Assembly (NCBI GenBank): GCA_019722365.1
Contig: JADFUC010001261.1
Location: forward strand, 172,861 to 236,860
Direction of reading: 5' to 3'
Source: Lithospermum erythrorhizon
Taxonomy: Eukaryota > Streptophyta > Magnoliopsida > Boraginales > Boraginaceae
Length of the DNA: 64,000 bases
Shown one piece after another: positions 1 to 11,692 of this stretch (its first letter is position 1; each line of letters begins with the position of its first letter). The position numbers were made by a program, and so were the translations under genes. The notes under the pieces were generated by a model. That model was given only the letters and a program-made list of their open reading frames with translations. It did not search any database and had not been told where the DNA came from.

Positions 1-2594
1 CAACATCATGGCCACCTTCAACAAGACCCCACTTGTCAACCTGTGAAAATCAAAGTTGTCTCGATTAGTGGCATAATAATTAATTAAGTTAATGTTTTCC
101 ATTAATTTTGGGTATCACGAATCACCATCGTACTCCGATTTCTTTTCCCATGTTCTAAAAGGTTATGCGGGGTGGAGAGGATCATTGGGGTTGTCAATGT
201 TAAGGAGGAAATGATTCTGAGGATAACCTGTAAATCTTCTTCCAGTCTGATCAACTCAATGGCTTCCTCGATCCCTAATCTACCACGAACCATTCCAATA
301 GCAATAACTAAAGAGTGTGCAGCTGAGGCAATAGCATCAATTGCGGCCAACTCACAATCATCTGCCTTTTTAAGGACATTCTCAAAGGCTGCGGCCAGCT
401 CCTCACCCTGTCGGCCACCAAAAAAGCTTGTATATAACATGGGCTTGAAGCCAAATTCGGATTCTACCCAATCAAGTAGGGGGTCAATTTTCTGCACTTG
501 TCGGTCTGCAAATTCATAAGTTACCAGGTGCTTAATAACGATTTTCCAAAATAGAACCTATTAAATCCGCAGATTATATATAAACAAAACAATGTTTTCT
601 ATAGGACATTTTGCAAATTCATAAGGAAACCTATGCCTAATCACACTCCGAAAACTTACAACTGCAGTGTCCATACTCCATAATTAATATGAAATCAACC
701 AGACTCACACATGCACACAGAATATATGAATATATGATATTAATGAAAATATGAATCTCCACAGGAAGTTAATTAGGAGGTGGCCCTGCATCTAATCGTT
801 TTTTTCTACACTAGAAATTATAAAGAACATATTGACATCTTTTATGAGAGTTAAGGTTAAACCATGTGAATAATGTTTCTTGCTGGATCTACAATATACT
901 CAGAGTAACTGTCATCACATTCTCATTGAAAATGAAAATAAAATTAATTGCTGGATTAGCTGTTTAGTGTCTACAACTACTAAATAGGGTTTGTTATCGA
1001 GTCTACTTAAAGAGGATTAGATTAAACCACCAATAAGTACTTAGAACTTACCAAGAACACCTCTGGTGAGTTTGCCATCTGGTGCACGACAGAATACTAA
1101 ATCTTGATGGAATTTCTTCATCAAATTTTCAATTACCTTTGGCCGTGTGATTGGAACTCTTTCCAACGCGGTGCAGGCAAGTTTCATGAGTGGCATTGTA
1201 AAAGGTCTAATTCCATCTGTTTGCTACAATCAAACAACTTAATCTCAAAATCCACCATCACAGGTTAAGGGAAAAAAAAGAGAAACAATAAAGACGGGAA
1301 ATTTTATATGGGACTACTTAATCACTGAGTCGACCTTCTCAGATTACAAAATGCAAAGACGCCTAATACTCTCAGTGAAGTGGAAATTTAAAATAAACCT
1401 ACAGCTTTGCGGCACTATAATTTTACAAAAATTACCAGTAACCTGGAAATGGAAAATCTGCAGAAATCTAGAGGTGCCAGGCACAAGAATATTACAGAAT
1501 CTTCAAAAACTTCATCTTTCTTCAGATTAGTACAATTTATCAGAATTGACTTGAATCTTTAATGACATAGCTACAAAAGAGAACCTGATCATCTCATTCA
1601 GCATCAATGACATTTGCTAAATATGAAATCAAGACCCAATTTTTAGAACCAATTCAGAAAAAAAATAAAAAACAAAAAATTAAATTTGTAAAAAACCCAT
1701 CAAATTGAATAACACTCCACATTAAACTACACTACTCAAAACCGCATCAAAACAAATCATTCAAAAAATAACCTGATACTCCCATTCAGCAGCAATAAAA
1801 AATTTCAAAGTAATTCACAAAACACAAACAATTAAAACTAGTAAATTTGCAAAAAAAAAAACCATCAAATCAAATAACACTCCAGATTAAACTATAGTAC
1901 CTAAAAACAAATCATTGAGTAAATAATCTGATATTCCCATTCAGCAGCAATAGCCTTAGCCAAACCAAGAGTAGGACACTTAAGGGGTCTCTTAGAAGGA
2001 GTCTTGAATGTCCTATAATCAAACATAACACTCCAACGAACCCCATCAAATTTCTCCACTTTTGTCCCTTAATAAAGTATTTTTTATCTCCACTATCAAC
2101 TAAAGTGTTCTTGATAAAGGCTTTTTAGGTATATTAGTAATGTTATTCAATGCTTATATTAAGTACGTTTTAGCTTCGTGACCAAGTAAATTGAAACGTA
2201 AGAGTATTAATTAAACAATAATTGAACAAATAACCTGATATTCCCATTCAGCAGCAATGGCCTTAGCCAAGCCAAGTGTAGGACACTTAAGGGGTCTCTT
2301 AGAAGGAGTCTTTAAAGTCCTATAATCAAGCATAACACTCCAACCAACTCCATCTTCAGCCTCTCTAGTACTCACTTTCTTGTAAAACCTCCTTCCTACA
2401 ATTGAACCAGTCATGGATGACGTGGGCATCACCACATCTGAGGTTTTTTTGGGTCCCTTAACCAAAATGGGTTCATCGTTTTCTTGATTGGATGAGAAGG
2501 CGGCGGCGGAGGTGGTGCTGAGGTGGCGGAGTTGGGAGGTGGTGGTGGTGGTGATGAAGGGGTTTAGGGATTTTCTAAGGATGTTTGATGCCAT
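1..2594 (-). CDS. ATP12: ATP12-like F1-ATPase assembly factor (mitochondrial), 3' end cut by window edge
   Basis: Chaperone that binds the free F1 alpha subunit in the mitochondrial matrix during ATP synthase assembly (established for the ATP12/ATPAF2 family). Exons read on the minus strand: 2594-2235 (120 codons), 1223-1052, 505-228, and 40-1 (partial). All junctions are GT-AG and the phases join in frame; the first three exons total 270 codons. The first ~35 residues are rich in Ser, Thr and Arg, as in a mitochondrial presequence. The family core follows: RRFYKKV, LDYRTLKTPSKRPLKCPT, AAEWEYQ, then DGIRPFTMPLMKLACTALER, KIDPLLDWVESEFGFKP, SAAHSLVIAIG, IRLEEDLQ and VDKWGLVEGGHDV. The start is the first ATG before the presequence. 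The final ~30 residues lie outside the window. Duplicated copies of the first exon's end and of the gene start lie nearby. Confidence 0.93.
1585..1955. repeat. Serial intron-exon junction duplications in ATP12 intron 1
   Basis: The last ~25 bases of ATP12 exon 1 plus adjacent intron bases recur at about 1769-1800, in the longer copy at 1916-1960, and weakly at 1585-1611. The stretches from about 1690 to 1800 and from about 1850 to 1955 share a long order of words (a CATCAAAT run, AATAACACTCCA, ATTAAACTA, then AAATCATT) with a period near 155 bp. The copy at 1769-1800 keeps CAG|GT but only about eight codons of exon. The pattern reads as repeated local tandem duplication of the junction. Confidence 0.7.
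1916..2046 (-). pseudogene. Duplicated 3' part of ATP12 exon 1, with a dead splice donor
   Basis: This block inside ATP12 intron 1 repeats the end of exon 1 (2226-2354). Read on the minus strand it keeps an open frame for about 39 codons, including TPSKRPLKCPTLGLAK and AAEWEYQ, with changes such as L to F in DYRTFK. Where the real exon is followed by GT (2234-2233), the copy has AT (1927-1926) after the same CAG, so the donor has been lost. Upstream of 2046 the similarity stops, with no clear acceptor. It is probably an exon-fragment duplication that is spliced out with the intron. Confidence 0.85.
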
Positions 2595-3500
2595 TTTGGT
2601 TGTGGGAATCTTGAATATTTGGATTCAGGTTGTAATAATTTGGAAATCTCGGGTCGGGTTTACTCTAATGGTCGGATAATTATGCGGTAATTCGATGCTT
2701 ATTTGATGACTTCACTCATATGACGATAAGATATCGAGATTTAAAAGGAATTATGTGATGAACTTTTTTGTTGATGTATCATTTATTGTAATATTAATTG
2801 AGATAAGTGATTCGAATTACCAACATCATCGATGAAAATTAATTTTTTTTAAGGAAAATTAAGTTTAGATGGAAATACCTTTTGGTTTGGGAGGTGGTGG
2901 TGATATTGAGGAAGGGGGTCAAGGGGTTTAGGGATTTTTGAAGGATGGTTGATGTCATTTTGATTTTGAGGAATTTTAAATATTTGGAGTGAGGTTGTAA
3001 TAATTTGAAAATGTGTATGTGTGATGAAACGTGTGAGTTTGGTCGAAATCTTGAACACTTGGATTGAGGTTGTAAGAATTTGGAAATGTCGGTTGGGTCG
3101 GGTTTACTCGAATGGTCAGATAATTATGTGGGGTAATTCGGTACCTGTTCCATGACTTCGGTCATATTTGTTCATGACGAAAAAATATCAGGACGAATGA
3201 TATGAATATCTTTTTTTATGTGTCGTCTATTGTGATACTGATTAAGATAAGCGATTTGAATTATTCAATATTACGGGATGAAGATTGATTTTAAGGAAAA
3301 TTGAGTTTATAGATGGAAATCCCTTGATTTGGGAGGTGGTTATGGTGATGATTATGAAGGGATTAAGGGTTTAGATATTTTCGGATTATGTTTGATGTAA
3401 TTTTGGTTGTGGGGAATTGTGGTTGTAATAATTTGGAATGGTTAGATAATTATGTGTAACTCTGATATATGTTCGATGATTTCGATCAAGTTCCATCATA
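2537..3500. repeat. Three imperfect tandem copies of the ATP12 start codon and upstream region
   Basis: Copy 1 (about 2537-2880) carries the true ATP12 start. Copy 2 (about 2889-3325) and copy 3 (about 3331-3500) repeat the same order of landmarks: a GGAGGTGGT run, a TTTAGGGATTTT word, the start-codon region, TTGTAATAATTTGG, the GATAATTATG block and the GACTTCGGTCA-like block. On the minus strand copy 2 still encodes a presequence-like start beginning MTSTILQKSLNP, against MASNILRKSLNP in the gene. In copy 3 the start codon has become ATT. Copies 2 and 3 lie upstream of the gene, so they are in its promoter or leader region. Confidence 0.8.
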
Positions 3501-6500
3501 AATATTAGACAAATGAACCTTACCGTCGCACTGAGATCACCTTACTCAACTTGTGTCCTATTTCCTTACATTACCTAATTGATATTAATTATTTTTATTT
3601 GAAAAATGATATACTTGTGTTTTTTTTGTATTGCTTCGTCACCTATTGATAGAATAATTGAGATAAAGGGATTCGGATTACCTAACATCACTTATAAAGA
3701 TTAGTTAGTATTTATATTTTAAATATTTAAACTGAGATAATAAATAAAATAATTAATTGTTTACGTAAATTTATAAATTATATTTTTGATTTATATTATA
3801 ATTCATTTTGTTCGTAGTTATATGTGCATATAATTTTTTAATAATAGATTTAAAAGTTTTGTTATCATCTTTCACTCTTCGTTTTGAGTTTAATAAAGAA
3901 TCTTGGCGTTATGTAATTTTTATTTATTGTTAGAAAATATCACTTTTCTCTTTTAATAAATATGCGGCGCTTATGTTATTTTATTTATTGTTAAACTTGT
4001 CGTTTACCCGATTGATTAGTAGTATAGTATTCATAGTTCTCTTATTCAATTTTATTTTAGGTATTCATTTACCATATTTTAATTGATGATTGAATTAATG
4101 ATATTCTGCTTAATGAAATAATATCAGTCTTTTTATGAAATTCTCTCAATTAATACACTGAAAACAACCAAAATGTAGGTAAATATCTTTCTTAGAATGT
4201 GAAATATTACGAATAGATTATATTGAAAGTCGATGGAATAAAAGATGGCAATCTACTCTTTTAAAAGCGTATCTTTGTCTGATAATTTTTTAATAAAAAT
4301 TAAAACGATAATATATATGTGATTAATATTAGCGATATGGAAACTTTTAAAATTTTTGGCGTAAATACTTGAAACTTTTAATATAAAGGATCGCTGAGAA
4401 GTAAATTCGAATGAGAGATGAAGAATCTTGATTTGTATATGAATGTTAAATGATAAAGTAGATTATATACCTATAATAACATATTCATGCATGTATTTTT
4501 TAGACCATAATATTGATGCATTATATTTCATATATAGTAAAATTAATATAAATATTAATACATGATATCTTTCTTATTTGAATTCTTGGTATTACTAATC
4601 AATATTAAATGTGAAAGATTGAATTTTTTTAATTTCCTTTTATATATTGAATTCAACTCTAATTAATTATTGCATATATAGTTTATAGATAATTTTTTTT
4701 ATTCAATCATAAAAACTAACATGTTATATATATTATAATAAAAAAAATTAAATTTTTGAAATAAAATATCAAATTTATTTACTCCTCCCATACTTAAATG
4801 ATTGTCGTCAGCGGTTTAGTCTTCCGAATTGATAGCGTTTGCGCGCCGTCACGTAATCATAATTTTGATTTGAATAAAATTTAATGTCGATATTAAAGTC
4901 GTTGAAATATTATTATTTGATAATTTTTACTTTAAAATATTATATAAAAAAATAAAAATATTTGAATTGAAAATTTTATCTGTAAAAATCAAATTGAGCA
5001 ACTTCACAATCTATTGGGGATGGAGAGTATTAGATATATGTAAGCTTGTCTTTTTTATTTGATTGTTGAAATGTAATAATTTAGATATATAGTAATTTTT
5101 TTTCAATTTATAATTGAATACTTATCATACAAAAAATTTAGTATGAGTAGAATAATTCATTGTATTAAAATGGAATTTATTTATTGTTATTATAAAAAAA
5201 AATCAAAGGCAGTATTATATCAAATACTTTTATCTGTTGGTAAAGATGTTGAATATTTTTTATATAATTGAATGAAGATGTTAATAATGAAGATATGATA
5301 ATTAGCATATATATGAAATTAGTATTATCTTATTAACGTATTATAAGGGTCGAATATTTCGTATGTTTGAATTGTTATAGATTTTTTAGAGTAAAAATTT
5401 AGGACTTATCAATTATTGAATTGTTATAGGAGTCTTTTAAAACTTTAGAAACATATTTTTCATCGATAAGAAATTATTATAATAAAGGGTAATATAATTA
5501 ATAAGTAAAGGAAAAAACATATCTAACGATTTTTATAAGTATAGAAATTATTATTTTAGGAAAATTAAATTTATGGTTGACAGAATAAGTCACTTTAGTA
5601 ACAACAACAAATTGAAATGTTTATTTGTAATCGACTAAGATGGTTTGAAACATTTTTGTGATCAAATATGATTTTTTTTGAATTTCTATCAATTTGTCTC
5701 TCTTGAATCATTGTCCCCCACTTGTTCCAAACCTACTACCTTAAAATTCACATCTCGCTTAATCTACAATCCTCATTCATTATCACAGTATAATGTTTGA
5801 TAAAAAAAATATTGAATATTAATAATTTAAATATAATTTACTATTAAGAAAATAATTTTAATTTGAACTTATATGTCAAATAAAGTTACAAAGTTAGCTA
5901 ATTTTAAACTTTGAAAATCATATTGATTTTGGGGGGATGTAGTATATTAGATAATCAAGTGGGCATGATAGCATTAAGGGATTGCTAGGCGTGTGGAAGG
6001 TTGTTGTCAGTCTTGAACTGCAAGTGTCTTGATTTTTTGTGACATTTTTTTTTTTATAAATTAATGGTGAAGAGTACGATTATACATATAAATTACTAAC
6101 TAAAAACAGTTAGAATAAGTACTACAAAGAAATTAAAATAAATGCTACAAATAAAATAAAATATATCTTCAACGAGAGTAGATTTCAAAATCTCCTCATG
6201 AAAGCTTGAGTCAGTTGCCACCAAACTATTGAACCATCGACGGTTTCTTGTGACATTTAGTTGAAGAGTTGTGTGCATGTACATTTGTAATCATCCATCA
6301 ATGCCAATGATGTGTTCAAAATATATATATATATATGGCACTCCTTAGAAATTTGGGATTTAGAGTAGAAAAAATGAAAGCCAATAATACATAAACCAAA
6401 GAGAAATATTCTAAACAAGTACAACAAAATGTAGATAGTTAAATGTCATCACTCTGAACACTAATGATGAAAGGGAGGCTAAATTTACTAGTAAAAATGA

Positions 6501-6757
6501 TGTGCTAAAACTATCCCATATGCACAATCCCTCAGGACAATCACTTCACACTTGTTTGGCCTTCACCTTAAATATAATTTCAATCCAGAACTCACAACAC
6601 ACAAGCTGAATAAGAGGGAATATTCAAGACGGCAACAAAATAAGCATCCGAGTATCCAATTGAACGTACTAGGCCAAGATTTTGTTTCTATCTTGACACA
6701 ATTACCAGTGAAAGAAAGCCATTCTGTAACTGATCTCTGTGATTTCTAGCCTGAGGG
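3501..6757. other. Intergenic, AT-rich
   Basis: No gene is supported here. Open frames are short and composition-driven. About 4780-5035 begins with an ACTCCTCCCATA word and ends in GGGGATGGAGAGTA, resembling the ends of a Stowaway-type MITE, but the pairing inside is weak. An (AT)n run lies at about 6320-6336. The stretch from about 6400 to 6757 is the likely 3' UTR side of the following PP2A gene. Confidence 0.5.
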
Positions 6758-9700
6758 TTATTTATCGTTTGTCTTGCGAGGAACTAGCACGGCTTCATTA
6801 CTTGGAACCTTCATTGCTGCAATATCTTCCAAGCGCTTCCATATAGCCTCACGTTTCATCTTGAGCTCTAGCTCTCGAGATTCATCTTCTTGAAACTTAT
6901 GCAAGCACTCTTCAAAGAGATCGGAATCAGAATCAGAAAAGATCTTTCGCACGTTAAGAGTCAAACTTTGGACAGCCGGGTTCCAGTGCTTCCTTGCATT
7001 TTTCTCCAGTGCTGGGAAGATGATTGGCAATATAACCTTGCGGTTCTGTTTGATCAGATTCTCAATGTGATCATTGTTCCACAAAAACAATGCTCTCTCT
7101 GCCACCTGATGCCAAAATACAATTGAAATTGTGAAGAAAAAGATTCCAAATGAAAAAACATAAAGAATACTCAAACCGCTAGTTGTGACTGCAGCATGAT
7201 TATTAACAGGTTCAGGATAATTAAAAAGAGATATTGGCTCCTCATTTTGTTTACTTAGGAGTGAAACTATTAAGCAGCTTAGATGAAGTTTAAACTACTA
7301 CAGAGCATTACATTTTCATAAATAGCTAATTTAAGTCGAGCGAATGTTGAAGCCTATCAGCCAATGGAACAAATAATACAACATTGCCTTCAGCAAACAA
7401 TAAGCAAACCAAAACCAATATAAGTAGGGAAACATCCATAGATTTAAATGTAATGTCTGGATTGTAATATGATATAGGGCAAGCCACATGTGTTTTGCCA
7501 TGGTATACGACATAGTAATGAACACATTGTGCATAGAAAATAGAAAATAAAATGCTTTAGCAATAGACAATCAGCTATGTCTAATAATAATGGTTAAATT
7601 GTCTTCACTTCTGACTGGTAAACCTAGAAAAAACTACTTATCGTGGCCAAAACTCTTCCATTCAAGTTCTTGCCACATGAACATCATAGTACTATTCAAG
7701 CAACAAAATTTGCAGGTTATCTTTTATATGCAACTATGCATACAATGTTTGAGGAAGAAAGAGGCTGAACAAATATACCATTGAAAGTATCTTTTACATA
7801 ATTCTGATCAAGACAACTTGGCCTGGTAGGCAAGAGATGATATTTTTTTTATGTGTCAGGCAAAGAGTTTAACATTAATTCCTAAAAAAATTTAGGCTAT
7901 AAAATATAAATGTAGGCTATTTAGGAATGTTCTGGTGAAGCTAAAATTAGGTCTACAGCCAATTCTTTAAGTGGCCAACTGACTGATCTTTAATTAACTG
8001 AACTAGGATGTCTATGTCAGGTGGGAATGTGGGATTCTTAAAGCTTTCAACTAGAACAATATTTACGAATAAGTAAGCAGCTTTTTGCTAGAGAATTCTT
8101 TATGCTTCAGTAGATTCCTAGGATTCCAAGGGGCTAGGAGGAACATGACAAAAATAACCATGATCCACTGCACCATCAACTAAAGTTGATTTGATGTAGT
8201 TTTTATACAGTATTAGAAAGAAAAACATTGCCAGCATAACAAAATGCTCATTTTGAAACCACTACTTCCACCACAGATCTTACTAGCACTGAAACTCCAA
8301 GTTGTTAATCACACTCCAGGGATCACTATCGATATAATTTTTCAATAGCAAACTCAATCCTTAAACAATGACAAGAGAGTCAAGAAAACACTGCAGCCGA
8401 TTCAATTGAAGTGATTGTATTAATTTTTTCACCAACTACAACCTTACAAGTGAGCAAGAATATCTCAAATTTAACAGGAGGAGAAAAACTTCAGGTACAC
8501 AAAACTAAACACATGAAGCGTATGCTGTCTCCACTCTTAATAAAGTCTATTTTTGGCTAAAACAAGTCAACCAACCAAGCACGAGAGTTCATTTATAGTA
8601 CAACAATTTGATATTTAACATTGAAAGACTGACATAGGAACAAAATCAGAAAATGGAACATTCTCAAATGTGTTTTAGCATGCATACGAATTAAACTGTG
8701 CACCCAATCACCAGGATATTGGAAAGCAAACATAAGGCAGAAAAACTTACAATCACTGAAAAACAGGAGCAGTTTAAGTAAAATGACAGATCTATAGTTT
8801 ATGATATCCATAAAGAAACAATCGCATAAATGTTATAGACCTCATCATATTACTAACCTGGAAGTGGGAACTACTTAAGCAACGAGCAATCTGTCGGAAT
8901 AAAGGAACCATGCAGCGTTGAAACTCAGGAGGCTGAGTCGCTTCTAAGACCTCCTCCAGCTCACCTAAAAACATAACCTCCTTTGTGCTATTTGTGACAG
9001 GCCAATACTTCAAGAGACCCCTTATAACAGTGTCAGCAAGCTTGCAGTCTTTCTCGGCAAACTGGGTGATGCAATAAGACAACTGCTGATGGTACATTCC
9101 AATGCATTTTGGTTTGTGAAGAGGGATAAGAGCTCTAACAAGAAAGAGTTTGTGTTCTTCTTTCAGTGGCAGTGCAAATCCATTGATTATGCTGCCCAGG
9201 ATTTCCAAAAGCTCCGCAATCCCATTATGTTTCTCAGTTTCAAACATGAAACGGTAGAAAATGTTGTTGATAGCTTTCCGAATGAATGGGCGATGCACCA
9301 TGAACTTACCGTATATGCGGTGGAGAACGGTCTTCAAGTATTCCCTTTCTCTTGGGTCCTCTGAATCAAATAGGTCTAGTAATTTCAAAACAAAAGAGTG
9401 ATCAATATATCGCTTAGCTAACTTAGCATCTGTCTCTGGTGATGCTACAAATCTGAGAAGGAATTCATACACAATTTGCAAATGGGGCCATGCAGGGTCC
9501 ATCAAGGGCTCCTCTTCTTCCAGATCAAAGGCTTCTACCACTTTGTTCTCACGAGGTTGAGGTGTAAGTGGCCTGAATAAATTAATCGAGAGCATTTTTA
9601 CAATTTCCTGCATCATTGTTTCTGTAAATTTCCCATTCGCAGGAGTTAGATAATCAACAAGGTCAACCAACATCTGTCGTTTGATTTCCTTTTCTTTCAA

Positions 9701-10072
9701 ACTCTTTGTTGGGTCAGAGAAGTCAAACATTGCACAACACAAGGTCAGCTTTTTTATAAACAATGTTTGCTTTTCAGAACTTGGAACGTCTCTGAAACTA
9801 GGTAATGCCTCATATGGAGATATAATAGAAGTCCCATTTGCAATTGCATTCATATTCTGAGGAAGCCTGCTTCCCTGACTTAACTGTTGATTCACTGTGG
9901 GATTTCCAACTACAAGAGATGCAGAACTTGAGTTTACTGCACGGGTACTTGGCAGTTCGTTGCTCTTCGAACTTGTGGAACCATTTGAAGGAAAATTAGA
10001 GTTTCCAGCATCACGACTATCACCTGACTTTGACGGCTTTCGAGGGAGCCTATTGAATATTTGTTTGATCAT
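6758..10072 (-). CDS. PP2A 57-kDa regulatory subunit B' (B56 family), gamma/zeta-like
   Basis: Regulatory B subunit that directs protein phosphatase 2A to substrates through HEAT-like repeats (known for B56). Two exons on the minus strand: 10072-8858 (405 codons) and 7105-6758, with a 1.75-kb GT-AG intron in phase 0; the product is 520 residues, normal for plants. The start [16 protein letters not shown] matches the Arabidopsis gamma/zeta subgroup. A variable Ser/Asn-rich linker follows (residues ~17-85). The conserved core then includes [23 protein letters not shown]-like [68 protein letters not shown] and [20 protein letters not shown]. The junction restores [19 protein letters not shown]. 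The tail ends [15 protein letters not shown] see no breaks, and substrate choice cannot be read from sequence. Confidence 0.96.
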
Positions 10073-11331
10073 AACTTAAACCAGAAACTAAAACTTTCTT
10101 CACTTACACTCACTAAATCACAATATCTTCAACATACAATACATATTGCGCCCGTCATAGGCAGAACAAACAGAAAAAAATATCAGGCAACTGATGCAAG
10201 CCAATCAGCCATTCGGTCAGATCTCGACCACTGTACAAGGTTCTCCTCCGCCCCACCTCCGTAAAATATGTACATTCTATTAGATACAAAGCAACCTAAA
10301 TGAATAAATCCCCCTCTTGTCTGGAGAAAAAATAAAGCAAAATTAGAGAAATTTACAGGGGCAAACCTAAAATCGACAATATCTCTCTAACCCAGATTCC
10401 CAATTATCCTAACCACATGCACTTTATCATTAAAAACCCAATCAATCTTCGAAATCTGCACCATTTGTCAGAATAACTATTGCATTATCAGTTGAGCACT
10501 AAGGACATGTGGTAAACTATACACCAAAAAATTTAAACCTCCGGATCCTCTACCCCTCTCAATGCTCCTTCTACGAGCTATTCTTTATATGTTCCTACAT
10601 CATGCATTGCGTGGTTACACAATAACTACATCATTATGTCCACAAAACACGGTATAAAAATAATCAAAACATGGACACATAAGGGGCATCGAAAGGGTTA
10701 GAGGATCCGAACCGAAAAAATACATGCAACAGAACAAATGGTAAAAACTTCAAAAAAAAAAGTACCCATATGGCCAAATTATCCCCTAAATGGTAAAACT
10801 TTAACAACAAAAAGTACCCAGATGGCCGAATTATCCCCTAAATGGTAAAAATTTCAACAAAAAAAGTACCAAGATGGCCAAATTATCCCCTAAATGCCTA
10901 ATTATATTAAAATAAAATACAAAATCCTAAAAATTTGACTTTTTTATGCTTTTATAGCAAAAACCAGATGTACAATCACAATAGCCTAAATTATCATCCT
11001 AATTATTAAAAGATTCAAACTTTATCCAGCTAGTTATACAATAAATAAAATATTTAAAGATCTGGAATTAATTTACAAAAGAAATAATGAATTTAAAGAT
11101 GCTTACATAAACAATAATATGTGAACTCTTGTTGAATAAAGCTGATAGATGAGAAAAGGTTGAATTTTGAGGAGTTGGGTAGTGATCGGAATCAGAGAGA
11201 GAGAGAGAGAGAGAGAGGCAATAATCTATGGTGGTGGTTCTTGATGATGATGTGTTTTGGTGTTTTTGATTTGGTTCAATATTCTTCTTCTCTTGCAAAA
11301 ATAAACATTTTATTTTCTTTGAGAATTTCAA
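10073..11331 (-). promoter_or_regulatory. Probable 5' leader and promoter of the PP2A B' gene
   Basis: The 1.3 kb upstream of the start codon has no coding sequence. On the minus strand an uninterrupted CT-dinucleotide run (GA on plus, 11194-11217) sits within a pyrimidine-rich stretch typical of plant 5' leaders. Acceptor-like sites occur between there and the ATG, for example GTTTTAG near 10096. A leader intron is therefore possible, but no junction can be fixed without transcripts. Confidence 0.4.
10737..10897. repeat. Three tandem copies of a ~53-bp unit
   Basis: The unit runs from AAATGGTAAAAACTT through AAAAAGTACC and ATGGCCAAATTATCCCC to TAAATG. It occurs three times back to back, differing by a few substitutions and A-run lengths. 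It lies in the presumed leader or promoter of the PP2A B' gene. Confidence 0.85.
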
Positions 11332-11402
11332 ATTTTATTTATTACATTTTGTAAATATATATACTATATAGTTTTATTTTTCCAAAAATTGATAAAAATA
11401 TA

Positions 11403-11690
11403 CTACTTCCGTCAGTAAAAGATTGTCATATTTTAACTTTTTGACTTTTTAATAGTTGAACTTTGACCATAAATATTTTTGTTTGTCTTGTATAATATTT
11501 GATAAAAAATATATCAATGGAAAGAATTATCTATTTTTTTATTTGTGTTGAAAAATATTTTTGTTCGTGTTTTATTGATATATTTTTTCATAAAATATTA
11601 TAAAACACAAACAAAAATATTTACGGTCAAAGTTTAACTATTAAAAAGTTAAAAAGTCAAAATGTGACAATCTTTTAGAGACGGATGGAG
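11403..11690. mobile_element. Stowaway-type MITE (Tc1/mariner), complete
   Basis: The element is 288 bp and starts CTACTTCCGTCAGTAAAAGA. It ends in the inverted match TCTTTTAGAGACGGATGGAG and is flanked by TA on both sides (11401-11402 and 11691-11692). Inverted similarity continues inward through the GATTGTCA/TGACAATC, AGTCAAAA and GTCAAAGTT blocks, so the whole can fold on itself. It has no coding capacity. TIR type, size and TA duplication fit the family. Confidence 0.88.
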
Positions 11691-11692
11691 TA

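Noticed and set aside
2849..3058. 69-residue minus-strand frame near ATP12
   Set aside because: It overlaps the degenerate copy 2 of the gene start in the wrong frame.
11068..11331. 87-residue minus-strand frame with a Leu/Ser run
   Set aside because: It is the CT-dinucleotide leader translated; no start context or homology.
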